From NCBI GenBank assembly GCA_964556255.1, contig CAZKVQ010000010.1, positions 1 through 64,000 of the forward strand: a stretch of 64,000 bases of DNA, in the 5' to 3' direction. The DNA is from JACJWR01 sp964556255. Its GTDB lineage: Bacteria > Actinomycetota > Actinomycetes > S36-B12 > UBA10799. Positions 44,272-53,237 of the stretch are shown piece after piece. How positions within the stretch are numbered: the stretch's first letter is position 1; every line of letters starts with the position of its first letter. A model generated the notes under the pieces. That model did no database searches. It was given only the letters and a program-made list of their open reading frames with translations, and was not told the origin of the DNA. The translations under genes and the position numbers were made by a program.

Positions 44272-45532
44272 CGGGGCTTCACGCGGCCCCGATCTCGCGC
44301 TGGTGGTCGCCGGAACGCGGGGCGACCTGCAGCCATTCCTCGCGTTGGCGAGGGCGTTGCGCGCTGCCGGGGCACGGCCCCGGCTTCTGACACATCTGGT
44401 GCACCGGCCGGCCGTCATGGCCGCGGGAGTGCCCTTCGTCGAGTTGCCCGGCAACCCCCAGGAGTTCCTGATGACCGACTGGGGACAGGATTTCATCAAC
44501 GCCCGAAACCCCCTGCAGCTGCTGACGAGTCTGCGTCGAGGCGCAACGGCACTGATCGACGACATCATCTCCGCCCTGGAATCAGGGCTCAAGGACTCCG
44601 ATCTGGTGGTGTTCTCCCCTATGGGCGTGGTGGCCTACCACGTCGCCGAGTCACTTGGGATTCCCAGCGCCTGGGGTGCCCTGCAACCGTTGACCAGAAC
44701 CACAGCCTGGCCCTCACTGTTGGTCTCGCCGGCACGCGACCTCGGCTGGGCCAACAGGTACACCTACACGGTTGCTGAGCGGCTGCAGTGGTGGTTGTTC
44801 GGTACCAGTGTGGACTCCTACCGTCGAGGCGCGGGGTTGAAGCCCTACGGCCGCCGAGGCCCATTCAGGGAGATCGAACAGTCCCTGCCAGTGCTGTGCG
44901 GCTGGTCACCCGCCCTATTGCCGGCGCCCTCGGACTGGTCGTCGCGGGTGTCGGTGACCGGGCGCTGGCACCTGCCCAGCGACGGGCGACTGCCGACGGA
45001 GTTGGACAACTTCCTCGATGCCGGACCACCACCGGTGTACATCGGACTCGGAAGCATGACCGTGCAGTCACCCGATGTGACAACCCGGATGCTGGTCTCG
45101 GCAGCCCGAGAACTCGGCGCCCGCATCGTGCTGTCCCGCGGCTGGACCGGGCTGGGTGGGGGGATTGAGAACGGGCAGGACATCTGCATCGTCGACGAAG
45201 TACCGCATGACGCCCTGTTCGGGCGGTGCGCCGCGGTCGTCCACCACGCGGGTGCAGGAACGACGCAATCCGTCGCGGCCGCCGGAGTGCCCGGCGTGCC
45301 GCTGCCTTTCTTCGGGGATCAGCCATTCTGGGCCCGCCTCACCGCAGAACGGGGAATCGCCTCGGACCCGGTGCCCAAACACCGATGGTCGACGGACCGA
45401 ATCGCCGCCTCGCTGGCGCAGGCCCTGCTGGAACCGTGGCGCGCCGAGAGAGCTCGGTCGATAGCACGACAGATGGCCGACGAACACGGTGCCGAGGCCG
45501 CGGCAGCCCAGCTCCTCGAACTGCTCCTGTGA
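44264..45532 (+). CDS. UGT/MGT-type glycosyltransferase (GT1)
   Basis: A 422-aa GT-B enzyme. Residues 12-20 (VVAGTRGDL) match the N-terminal GTRGDVQP-type motif of sterol and macrolide glycosyltransferases. The donor-binding domain shows VYIGLGSMT, VHHAGAGTTQSVAAAGVP and PFFGDQPFWA. It would transfer a sugar from a nucleotide sugar to a small lipophilic acceptor. ATG 44264 lies inside the PRTase gene. Confidence 0.87.
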   Translation: MTDGASRGPDLALVVAGTRGDLQPFLALARALRAAGARPRLLTHLVHRPAVMAAGVPFVELPGNPQEFLMTDWGQDFINARNPLQLLTSLRRGATALIDDIISALESGLKDSDLVVFSPMGVVAYHVAESLGIPSAWGALQPLTRTTAWPSLLVSPARDLGWANRYTYTVAERLQWWLFGTSVDSYRRGAGLKPYGRRGPFREIEQSLPVLCGWSPALLPAPSDWSSRVSVTGRWHLPSDGRLPTELDNFLDAGPPPVYIGLGSMTVQSPDVTTRMLVSAARELGARIVLSRGWTGLGGGIENGQDICIVDEVPHDALFGRCAAVVHHAGAGTTQSVAAAGVPGVPLPFFGDQPFWARLTAERGIASDPVPKHRWSTDRIAASLAQALLEPWRAERARSIARQMADEHGAEAAAAQLLELLL

Positions 45533-45616
45533 CCGCGGGGATACGGACGTGCCATCGACCGGCGAAGCCACCAGCGTCTCAGGGGCCGGGCCGCGCAGTC
45601 CGTCGGAATTCAGTGG

Positions 45617-45961
45617 TCACTGAGGGCTGGCGGTGTCCGCATCCGGGGCCCGGTCGCCGGTGAACTCCACGAGTCCCTCGGGTTCAGCCGAAATCAGCAC
45701 CTCGAAGGCGCTGGCATCGTCGATCGCCGATGCCAGCACCGAAACCGCAGACACCTTCACGTCGTAGGAACTCAATGCCCGCCGGTAACTACCTACCCCC
45801 TGCCATCGGGTGACCAGCAGATAGGTGTCCCCATCGTCAATGTCTCGGACCAGCTCCGCGGATTCACAGCCAGGCTGCGCCCGTAACGCTGTCAGTGCCG
45901 ACCTCGCCGCCAACACGAAATCGGTACCGTCGGCTGGTCGGTGCCGCGTGACGACCAACAT
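45617..45961 (-). CDS. Antibiotic biosynthesis monooxygenase (ABM)-like protein
   Basis: A 114-aa ferredoxin-like-fold protein. LVVTRHRPADG, LRAQPGCESAELVRDIDD and YLLVTRWQGVGSYRRALSSY match the ABM dimeric alpha/beta barrel layout. Members act on quinones or haem, or are structural relatives with no known activity. The last 25 residues are an acidic tail. It is convergent with the glycosyltransferase. Confidence 0.78.
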   Translation of the reverse strand: MLVVTRHRPADGTDFVLAARSALTALRAQPGCESAELVRDIDDGDTYLLVTRWQGVGSYRRALSSYDVKVSAVSVLASAIDDASAFEVLISAEPEGLVEFTGDRAPDADTASPQ

Positions 45962-46045
45962 TGACTCTCCTCCCTACCGCCGGCGATTTCACGTCACCAC
46001 ACCCGGTGACACCTCGTCGAGCAGGGCTAGTTCACCATTGATGAC

Positions 46046-46456
46046 ATGCCGAAGAAGAAGGGCACGCGCAAGAAGCCGGCCAACAAGTCCACGAACAAGG
46101 GCTCCGGCCGGTCGAATGTCTCCTCCCGTCCGCTGTCGCCCAAAGGCCAGAAGGTTCCCTCCGGTCCGGTGAGCGACACCCGCCGCGCGCTTGAGGTGAA
46201 GTCCACTGGTCCGCTGTTCTTCTTGCGGAAACTCCCGATCTGGCTGGTCGGCCTGTTCGCGCTCGCCTTCTTCCTGCTCGGCGTTCTGTTGCCCTACAAC
46301 TGGGCCGGCGTCTTCCTGTTGCTGCTGGCCGCTGTGCTCGTCTGGCTGCAGATGCTTTCGTGGCCGGCCATCGGAACCGCGGCGAAAGTCCTACGGGTCA
46401 GCGTCACCGTCGTGGTCGTCGCGGTCGGCTTGGGCAAGCTCTTCGGGGCCTTCTAG
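46046..46456 (+). CDS. Small membrane protein with basic N-terminus, function unknown
   Basis: A 136-aa protein with a Lys/Ser-rich first 50 residues and three close hydrophobic segments (about 65-82, 86-104 and 115-133). ATG 46046 is used. I do not recognise a characterised family. It lies 61 bases upstream of the AftB-like gene on the same strand. Confidence 0.75.
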   Translation: MPKKKGTRKKPANKSTNKGSGRSNVSSRPLSPKGQKVPSGPVSDTRRALEVKSTGPLFFLRKLPIWLVGLFALAFFLLGVLLPYNWAGVFLLLLAAVLVWLQMLSWPAIGTAAKVLRVSVTVVVVAVGLGKLFGAF

Positions 46457-46517
46457 CTCACCCACAGCAGCCCGGCACAGTCCTTCCGGACGCACCGGAC
46501 TCAGTTACGCTCCCAGC

Positions 46518-48380
46518 ATGCCGAGATCCGCCGAACTCGACTTGGGTGACGCGCTGGCGCCCGCAGCCGAGTCGGTGGCCGCCGACGAAGCCGCCGCATC
46601 ATCTCCGCCGTCCCGCAGATGGTTCACCGCCGCGCAGTGGGTGGCCTTAGCCGCCCCGGTGCTGCTCTTGGCGGTGCTGGCTTGGCGCAACCGGAACCTC
46701 TACGACGACGGCTTCATCTACCTGCGTGTCGTGGACAACATCCTTCACGGCCACGGTCCTGTCTTCAATCCCGGCGAACGGGTCGAGGCCTACACCGGGC
46801 CGCTGTGGCTCGCCATCCTGGCCATCGCAGGACTCCTACCGGTGGCCCTGGAGTGGCTTGCGGTCGTTCTGGGTATCGGATTCACCCTGGCCGCCATCAT
46901 CCTCGCGATGGTCGGCTCGTCACGTTTCTACCCATCAAACGGCAAGGAGCGGCCCTTCCTCCTGCCTTTGGGGGCGATCACGTTCGTGGTATTGCCACCG
47001 GTGTGGGTCTATGCCTCGACGGGTCTGGAGACAGGTCTGACGTTCTGTTGGCTGGCCGGCTGCCTCGCAGCGCTGACCTGGTGGGCCAAGGGTTCAACAC
47101 GTCTCGCTCCCTGGGGATTGGTGCTGATCGGTCTCGGGCCCCTCGTTCGGCCCGAACTGGTCCTGGTCTCAACACTCCTGCTGCTGCTTGTCGTCGTTGC
47201 CCAATGGGCGGGAAGTTCATGGCCCGGCCGGATCGCGACGGTGGTGTGGGCCTGCGCGATTCCACTGACCTACCAGGTCTTCCGGATGGGCTACTTCGGC
47301 GAGATGGTGTCCTCGACCGCGCTAGCCAAGGAGGGCACCTCGCTAAGGGTCCCTGAGGGCCTCGCCTACGGTGCGGACCTGATCACGCCGTACTACCTCT
47401 TGATTCCGCTGCTGGCCCTCGCGCTGGGCGCCTACCTGCCGACGGCACTAGCCCTGCACCGCCACGGGCGGCGGCGTCAGTTGGCCGTCCTGCTGACCTT
47501 CCCCGCCTGCGCGATCGTCGACGCCGCCTATGTCATCGCCATCGGTGGCGACTATCTGCATGCCCGGCTGCTGCTTCCCGCGCTGTTCGCCTTCCTTGCG
47601 CCCGTAGCCGTGGTACCACTGTCACGCCGCTACCTGCTGTCGCTGTTGGTGCTGCCGTGGGCGGCCGTCTGCGCAGTCGCCTTGCGCCATAGCGACGCCC
47701 CCCTGCCCTTCGGCCAGCTGACAGGGACCGGCCGGGTGACCGTCGCCGAGAACGGCTGGTACTCCGGTAGTCCGTCCAGTTCCTGGTACACCGGACCGGG
47801 GGTCTACGTCCGGTTCGGACTCCTCACCACCCCCGCAACGCGGATTGCCGTTGCGCCAGCTTCTGAACTGCACCTGCCGGCTATCGCCATGGGCGGGATC
47901 GGCGCGGAATCCTTCTACCGTGGACCCGACATGTACGTGTACGACTGGCGAGGCCTCGCGACCTCGCTGCCCGCCCACCTACAGCTCACCCATCGTGGCC
48001 ACCAGGGGCACGAGAAGATCACCCCCACGCCGTGGATCGCGGCAGCCCTTACCGCGCCAGGATCCTCCACCGCGCCGTTCGACAAGTTCCAGCGTGCGCG
48101 CGACGACAAGCTGTTCGGCAACCTGATCCCCAACACCACCGGCACGGAGTTGCAGATCCAGACCGAGTGGGCCCGGGCTGCATTGGCCTGCCCACGCCTG
48201 GCCGAGGTGGTCGACGGACCGAAACAGCCGCTGACGGCTGCAACCTTCCTGCGCAGTGTGGTGACCGCTCCGGCCCACAGCAGCCTGCGGGTACCACCGG
48301 ACCCAGAGCAGGCGTATCACGAGTTCTGCGGCCCAGGGACCCCCGATTCGGTGGCGCAACTTCTTGCCGAGCGTTCCTGA
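46518..48380 (+). CDS. AftB-like GT-C arabinofuranosyltransferase
   Basis: A 620-aa polytopic protein with about ten membrane segments and a 190-residue extracytoplasmic C-terminal domain. The first loop carries LYDDGFIYLRVVDNIL with Asp63/Asp64, followed by FNPGERVEAYTGPLW; later GYFGEMVSSTALAKEGT and GGDYLHARLLLPALF. These segments closely resemble mycobacterial AftB (Rv3805c), which caps arabinan with beta-1,2-arabinofuranose from decaprenylphosphoryl-arabinose. The AspAsp pair is the likely GT-C catalytic site. No other arabinogalactan genes are in the window. Confidence 0.8.
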   Translation: MPRSAELDLGDALAPAAESVAADEAAASSPPSRRWFTAAQWVALAAPVLLLAVLAWRNRNLYDDGFIYLRVVDNILHGHGPVFNPGERVEAYTGPLWLAILAIAGLLPVALEWLAVVLGIGFTLAAIILAMVGSSRFYPSNGKERPFLLPLGAITFVVLPPVWVYASTGLETGLTFCWLAGCLAALTWWAKGSTRLAPWGLVLIGLGPLVRPELVLVSTLLLLLVVVAQWAGSSWPGRIATVVWACAIPLTYQVFRMGYFGEMVSSTALAKEGTSLRVPEGLAYGADLITPYYLLIPLLALALGAYLPTALALHRHGRRRQLAVLLTFPACAIVDAAYVIAIGGDYLHARLLLPALFAFLAPVAVVPLSRRYLLSLLVLPWAAVCAVALRHSDAPLPFGQLTGTGRVTVAENGWYSGSPSSSWYTGPGVYVRFGLLTTPATRIAVAPASELHLPAIAMGGIGAESFYRGPDMYVYDWRGLATSLPAHLQLTHRGHQGHEKITPTPWIAAALTAPGSSTAPFDKFQRARDDKLFGNLIPNTTGTELQIQTEWARAALACPRLAEVVDGPKQPLTAATFLRSVVTAPAHSSLRVPPDPEQAYHEFCGPGTPDSVAQLLAERS

Positions 48381-48381
48381 C

Positions 48382-48437
48382 GAACGCGGTGCCCCCGGTT
48401 CTGAGCGCATGAACGCGGTGCCCCAATCTGACCGCAT
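48382..48437 (+). repeat. Tandem imperfect repeat (29 + 27 bp)
   Basis: GAACGCGGTGCCCC starts both units (48382-48410 and 48411-48437), and both end in CGCAT. The repeat begins immediately after the AftB-like stop codon. Confidence 0.6.
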
Positions 48438-48483
48438 GGCCGCTCGGCTGGCGCCCCAGCTTGCCTGACGTGATCGACCTATG

Positions 48484-48498
48484 TGAAAATGGTTTTCA
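48484..48498. promoter_or_regulatory. Zur box overlapping the znuA start
   Basis: TGAAAATGGTTTTCA is a 15-base sequence with perfect six-base arms (TGAAAA/TTTTCA), matching the actinobacterial Zur operator. It ends on the A of the znuA ATG. With a TTGCCT at 48461-48466 and GAAAAT at 48485-48490 as -35/-10, the transcript would begin at or next to the ATG, that is, leaderless. Confidence 0.75.
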
Positions 48499-49433
48499 TG
48501 AACAAGAAGGGTCGACGCGCAAGACTCGGGCTCGCTGCCATCGCGGCCGCCGGACTGCTACTGACCGCCTGCAGTTCCGGGCCGAACGCCTCCCAGAGCC
48601 ACTCCCCTGGTCAGCCGCTCAATGTCGTAGCGGCCTTCTACCCGCTGCAGTACGCCGCAGAGCAGGTGGGTGGGAACAACGTCAAAGTCACCTCACTCAC
48701 GCCCCCCGGGGTGGAGCCACACGACTTGGAACTGACGCCCGCGCAAGTCGCCGAAATCCGGAACGCCGACGCGGTGCTATACATCCCCGGCTTCCAACCG
48801 GCAGTGGACGCCGCCATAGAGCAGCAAGCGCCCGACAAGGCGATCGATGTCACCAAAGGCACCACCTTGCTTGCGGGCGCGCCCGAGTCGGGCGGTGCCA
48901 ATGGTGCCCAAGCAGACGCGACCGATCCGCACATCTGGCTCAACCCGGCCAACATGACCACCATCGGGAAGAACATCGAGACAGCCCTGGCCAACCAGGA
49001 CCCGAGCGCGGCCCCGGCCTTGGCAACTGGTGAACAGTCCCTCACCTCGAAGATGTCGGCCCTGTCCGACGAATTCGCGACCGGCCTGAAATCCTGCCGC
49101 ACCAAAGACCTGGTGGTGAGCCACGAGGCCTTCGCCTACCTCGCCGGCGCCTACGGCTTCACCCAGGTCGGCATCTCCGGCCTCTCACCCGACGCCGAAC
49201 CATCACCGGCACGCGTGAAGGAGGTCTCCGACATCGTGAAGGCCAAGGACGTCACGACCGTGTACTACGAGACGCTGGTCGACCCCAAGGTGGCCGAGAC
49301 GATTGCTAGGGAGACCGGCGCGACGGCCGCGGTGCTGGATCCGCTCGAAGGACTCGCCCCCGGGTCCTCGGGTGACTACGAGTCCGTGATGAGGACCAAT
49401 CTGGCAACTCTGAAGCAGGGGCAGAAGTGCTGA
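48498..49433 (+). CDS. znuA: Zinc ABC transporter, substrate-binding lipoprotein
   Basis: A 311-aa cluster A-I metal-binding protein. The lipobox is LLLTAC; metal ligands are likely in VEPHDLELTP, DPHIWLNP, SHEAFAYLAGAYGF and the C-terminal acidic position. It captures Zn2+ outside the cell and delivers it to ZnuB. ATG 48498 is preferred (MNKKGRR); in-frame GTG 48483 and ATG 48489 lie inside the operator region. The central loop is short and not His-rich. First gene of a four-gene operon. Confidence 0.88.
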   Translation: MNKKGRRARLGLAAIAAAGLLLTACSSGPNASQSHSPGQPLNVVAAFYPLQYAAEQVGGNNVKVTSLTPPGVEPHDLELTPAQVAEIRNADAVLYIPGFQPAVDAAIEQQAPDKAIDVTKGTTLLAGAPESGGANGAQADATDPHIWLNPANMTTIGKNIETALANQDPSAAPALATGEQSLTSKMSALSDEFATGLKSCRTKDLVVSHEAFAYLAGAYGFTQVGISGLSPDAEPSPARVKEVSDIVKAKDVTTVYYETLVDPKVAETIARETGATAAVLDPLEGLAPGSSGDYESVMRTNLATLKQGQKC

Positions 49434-50200
49434 TGGCTGCTGACGCACCGCCCGCTGTGCAAGCCGACGATCTCGTGGTCGCCTTCGACGGAGCCCGAGT
49501 CCTCGACGGCGTGTCCCTCACAGTTCAGTCCGGGGAGTTCGTCGCATTGCTCGGTTCCAATGGGGCCGGAAAGACCACCCTCGTGCGGGCGATCCTCGGG
49601 CTCACCGAACTTTCGAGCGGTTCCGTCCAGCTCGACGGCGTTCCGCTGTCGGACTTCCGCGACTGGCACCAGGTGGCCCTGGTGCCGCAACGCCTCCCCG
49701 CGGCCGGCGCGATACCGGTTTCGGTCGACGAGGTTGTGGCTGCCGGTCGAACCGGGCCCCGCCCCCGACTGCGAAACCGGTCTGCCGACCGGGCAGCCGT
49801 TACCGGCGCGCTTGAGCAGGTCGGCCTCACGGGCCGGCGCAAGGCTCGGCTGGAGAACCTCTCCGGGGGGCAGCAACGACGCGTGTTGATCGCCCGCGCC
49901 CTGGCGACCGGCGCTCATACCCTTTTCCTCGACGAACCTACGGCCGGCGTCGATGCCGAGTCCCAGGCTCGGCTGGCCGAGGTCCTTGGGAACTTCTCCC
50001 GAGCAGGCGGAACCGTCCTACTCGTGACCCACGAACTGGGCCCGCTGCGCCCGCTGGTCACCCGCACGGTCGTGCTGCGCGATGGCCGGGTCATCTACGA
50101 CGGGCCGAATCCGCCGGCTGACTACCTACATGATCATGTCCACCATCACAGCCATGACGACCCGCTCCACATCGAGCCCGGCCCCCTCATGGAGTCCTGA
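49433..50200 (+). CDS. znuC: Zinc ABC transporter, ATP-binding protein
   Basis: A 255-aa ABC ATPase with Walker A GSNGAGKTT, signature LSGGQQRR, Walker B TLFLDEP and the switch histidine in LLVTHELG. The C-terminal tail is histidine-rich (DHVHHHSHDD), a likely metal-binding or sensing patch on the cytosolic side. The ATG shares one base with the znuA stop (TGATG). Confidence 0.92.
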   Translation: MAADAPPAVQADDLVVAFDGARVLDGVSLTVQSGEFVALLGSNGAGKTTLVRAILGLTELSSGSVQLDGVPLSDFRDWHQVALVPQRLPAAGAIPVSVDEVVAAGRTGPRPRLRNRSADRAAVTGALEQVGLTGRRKARLENLSGGQQRRVLIARALATGAHTLFLDEPTAGVDAESQARLAEVLGNFSRAGGTVLLVTHELGPLRPLVTRTVVLRDGRVIYDGPNPPADYLHDHVHHHSHDDPLHIEPGPLMES

Positions 50201-50202
50201 CC

Positions 50203-51033
50203 ATGGCCGGCCTGCTCTCCTACGACTTCATGCAGCGCGCGCTCGTGGCGTCGGTCCTGGTCGGTGTGATCGCTCCCCTCATCGGCGCTTTCCTGGTGCA
50301 ACGCCGACTCGCACTCCTCGGCGACGGGATGGGGCATGTCGCCTTGACCGGCGTCGGGCTGGCATTCCTGCTCGGAACCGCCCCCCTGCCCACCGCCATG
50401 GTGACCGCCGTCGCGGGGGCATTCCTCATCGAGTTCATCCGAGACCGCAGTCGCACCGCCGGTGATGTCGCCCTTGCGCTGCTGTTCTACGGCGGAATCG
50501 CCGGCGGGGTACTCTTCGCGTCGCTCGCCTCGGCGAAGAGCGCCGCTTCCCTGAATTCCTATCTCTTCGGCTCGTTGACCACGGTTTCGTCCAGCGATCT
50601 GATCGCTTTGGTGGCGCTGTCGGCGGGGATAATCATCGTGTTGGCGCTCTTTGGCCGGCAACTCTTCGCGGTAGCGCTCGACCCTGATGTGGCCGCGGTG
50701 CAGGGTATCCGCGTGCAGGCCATGAGCACCCTGGTCGCCGTTCTGGCGGCAGTCACTGTCGTCGTGGGGATGCGGGTTGTGGGCCTCCTGCTGGTGAGCG
50801 CGATCATGATCGTCCCCATCGCAGCCGCCCAGCAGGTCGCTCCATCTTTCCGCACGACGATGGCCCTGGGATCACTGATCGGTCTGGTGGCGGCGGTGAG
50901 CGGACTGGTGTTCTCGTTCTACGTAGACGTTCCACCCGGGCCCGCGATCGTGATAGTCGCGCTGGCGGTGTTCGGATTGTTGGCCCTGGCCGCGGTGCCC
51001 CTCCGGCGCCGAAGCGCCCGGAGGCAGTCGTGA
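50203..51033 (+). CDS. znuB: Zinc ABC transporter, permease
   Basis: A 276-aa ABC-3 family permease with about eight membrane segments. Family landmarks: APLIGAFLVQRRLALLGDGM near 25-45, HVALTGVGLAFLLG, and the GMRVVGLLLVSAIMIVP loop. It starts two bases after the znuC stop and overlaps zur by four bases (GTGA). Confidence 0.92.
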   Translation: MAGLLSYDFMQRALVASVLVGVIAPLIGAFLVQRRLALLGDGMGHVALTGVGLAFLLGTAPLPTAMVTAVAGAFLIEFIRDRSRTAGDVALALLFYGGIAGGVLFASLASAKSAASLNSYLFGSLTTVSSSDLIALVALSAGIIIVLALFGRQLFAVALDPDVAAVQGIRVQAMSTLVAVLAAVTVVVGMRVVGLLLVSAIMIVPIAAAQQVAPSFRTTMALGSLIGLVAAVSGLVFSFYVDVPPGPAIVIVALAVFGLLALAAVPLRRRSARRQS

Positions 51034-51443
51034 CGGCCGGAGGCGACACATCGCGGCCATTGGCGGGGATGCGGCCCACTCGACAGCGAACCGCAGTGCT
51101 GGCAGCGCTCGAGTCCAGCGACGACTTCCGCAGCGCACAGGAGTGGCACGAGGTGCTCAGAACGGGTGGCGAGAACGTCGGACTCACCACGGTGTATCGA
51201 ACAATGGCCGCGCTCGCCGCCTCGGGGGCGATCGACGCGATTGTCGGCGAAGACGGTGAGGCACGCTACCGTCGATGCTCCGGCGGCCACCATCACCACC
51301 TGGTCTGCCGAACCTGCGGCGCCACCGTTGAGGTAGCCGCCCCCGACGTGGAGAAGTGGGCCGCACGGGTGGCCAACGAGCACGGCTACACCGATGCGAG
51401 CCACACTGTGGAGATCTTCGGGCGCTGCCCGGAGTGCGCCTGA
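51030..51443 (+). CDS. zur: Zinc uptake regulator, Fur family
   Basis: A 137-aa Fur-family repressor. The winged-helix domain includes RPTRQRTAVLAALE and VGLTTVYRTMAALAASG; the regulatory site is RCSGGHHHHLVC; the structural zinc is held by CRTC and CPEC. Its place in the znu operon downstream of a Zur box makes Zur the best assignment (Rv2359-type). GTG 51030 lies in the znuB stop. Confidence 0.9.
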   Translation: MTAGGDTSRPLAGMRPTRQRTAVLAALESSDDFRSAQEWHEVLRTGGENVGLTTVYRTMAALAASGAIDAIVGEDGEARYRRCSGGHHHHLVCRTCGATVEVAAPDVEKWAARVANEHGYTDASHTVEIFGRCPECA

Positions 51444-51450
51444 CCGTCGG

Positions 51451-52254
51451 CTAGAGGTACGGATCCGCCGGCTGCTGGATCTTGGTCACCTCTTTGACCT
51501 TGACCCACGGGATGGCCGTGGAACTCTGGGTTCCGCCGCCGGGTTCGTACGTTCCGGTGACGGTCACCCAAGTGTTCGCCGGCAGGGGTGCCACGTCGCC
51601 CTTCGGCTGTACCTTCACCGTGACCGCGTCCGCCGCGCAACAGGTGAGCGACATCCTCGTGAGTTGCCACTGGCCATCACTCGTCGGCGTCACGAAGCCC
51701 ACGAGGTCGACCGTTCTCCCCGCGAGCGTCCTGCCGTCGTCCCAGATGGCTCGCGTCGCGAAATCGTCCAGCGGGACGGCCACGGGATCCCCGGCGGGCA
51801 GCGGATCGAATTCGATGCCCGAACTCGGTGCGGTGACGCTCGACGTCTGTCGTGACGCGGTGTAGGCACCCAGGGGTCCGGGAGCGATCAGGAAGATCGC
51901 GGCTACAGGAAGGAGCAAGAGCCAGGCAGCACGCATCGATCCGTGGTCGTGGCCGTCGTTGTGGCCGGTGACGTCGATCGCTTCGTGGCCCGCCGAAGCA
52001 TGCTCGGCGCCCGAGACCAACACGGCGTCGTGGGCATGCTGGGCAACGTCGCTGGGAGTCTTTCCGGGCTTGCGCAACGCGTCGACCAAGGCCATCGCGC
52101 CGAGTGCCAACAACACCGCCGCCGAGACCAGCAGATACGGTTTCATCCCGCTCTTGACGTAGTTGAGGTAGGCACCCGAGAGCGCGATGCGCGCGATGGC
52201 CCCGCCCACCAGGATCAGCAGGACTGCCTGGACCTCGCGCTTCACAGCAACCAC
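51451..52254 (-). CDS. TIGR03943 family permease subunit (YcgQ-like)
   Basis: A 267-aa protein with four predicted membrane segments, two at the N-terminus (about 9-27, 36-52) and one near 110-130, then a C-terminal soluble OB-like domain (about 150-267) with WVTVTGTYEPG. It pairs with the permease just upstream (13-base overlap). In Bacillus the equivalent ycgRQ genes are in the Zur regulon. The stop lies seven bases from the zur stop, tail to tail. Start GTG 52254, or GTG 52245. Confidence 0.8.
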   Translation of the reverse strand: MVAVKREVQAVLLILVGGAIARIALSGAYLNYVKSGMKPYLLVSAAVLLALGAMALVDALRKPGKTPSDVAQHAHDAVLVSGAEHASAGHEAIDVTGHNDGHDHGSMRAAWLLLLPVAAIFLIAPGPLGAYTASRQTSSVTAPSSGIEFDPLPAGDPVAVPLDDFATRAIWDDGRTLAGRTVDLVGFVTPTSDGQWQLTRMSLTCCAADAVTVKVQPKGDVAPLPANTWVTVTGTYEPGGGTQSSTAIPWVKVKEVTKIQQPADPYL

Positions 52255-53237
52255 GTTCCTACGCCGACGGCGAGGACGATCGCGACCACGAACGTCACCG
52301 GAGCGAACCTGGTGGCGAAGACTCGACCGAAGGTTCCGGCCTGCAGCGCGATCAACTTGATGTCCACCATCGGCCCGACCACCAGGAAAACGAGCCTCGA
52401 CGTCAAGGAGAACTGGGTCAGGCTCGCCGCCACGAAGGCATCCGCCTCCGAACAGATGCTGAGGATCACCGCGAGGACTGCCATACCCAGCACGGCCAGC
52501 AGCGGATTATCCGCCACCGCCTGCAGCCACTCCTTCGGGACGGCTACGTTCAGGATCGCCGCCGTGAGGCCACCGATCACGAGGAAACCGCCGGCATGCA
52601 AGAAATCGTGGGCGGCGGTGAGCCGGAAGGTATGCCAGTTGTTGGTACCCGTCAGATGGTCGCGTCGCGGCATCTGGATCCAGTCGGTCTTGCCCAATCG
52701 CAGCCACAGCCAGCCGACCACGATCGCGGTGACCAAGGACGCCACGAACCTCGCCAGCGCCATCTCATGGTTGTTGGGAAACGCGACGAAGGTCGAGACA
52801 ATGACCACCGGGTTGATCGCAGGAGCCGAGAGCAGGAACGTCAGCGCCGCGGCCGGCACCACGCCCCGCGCGATGAGGCCCCCGGCGACGGGCACCGAGG
52901 CGCATTCGCATCCGGGCAACACTGCTCCTGCCGCACCTGCGACTGGAACCGCCAGGGCGGAGTTCTTCGGCAGCGCCCGCTGCCAGAAGGACGTTGGCAC
53001 GAAGGCGGCAATCGCACCTGAGAGCAGCACGCCCAGAACCAGGAACGGCAGCGCCTGCACGATGATCGACACGAAGATGGTCGCGCCGGCCTGGATCTTG
53101 GGCGAATCGAACAACCCGGTAATCCATCGTTGGCCCAGCAGCACGACGACGAGCCCCAGGGTGAGGAACTCCAGCGCACCCGGACGCCACCGCTTCTGCG
53201 GGCTCTTGGTCGGTGCTTCATTCGCGGTGACGGTCAC
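52242..53237 (-). CDS. UPF0718/DUF318 permease (YcgR/YraQ-like)
   Basis: A 331-aa membrane protein with about eight segments. The characteristic GCECASVPVAGGLIARG and FLLSAPAINPVVIVST motifs are the paired re-entrant signatures of this family, and GPMVDIKLIALQ is near the end. Likely transports a metal or a metal chelate, given its partner and zinc-island setting. Its ATG overlaps the uppS stop by four bases. Confidence 0.85.
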   Translation of the reverse strand: MTVTANEAPTKSPQKRWRPGALEFLTLGLVVVLLGQRWITGLFDSPKIQAGATIFVSIIVQALPFLVLGVLLSGAIAAFVPTSFWQRALPKNSALAVPVAGAAGAVLPGCECASVPVAGGLIARGVVPAAALTFLLSAPAINPVVIVSTFVAFPNNHEMALARFVASLVTAIVVGWLWLRLGKTDWIQMPRRDHLTGTNNWHTFRLTAAHDFLHAGGFLVIGGLTAAILNVAVPKEWLQAVADNPLLAVLGMAVLAVILSICSEADAFVAASLTQFSLTSRLVFLVVGPMVDIKLIALQAGTFGRVFATRFAPVTFVVAIVLAVGVGTWLL

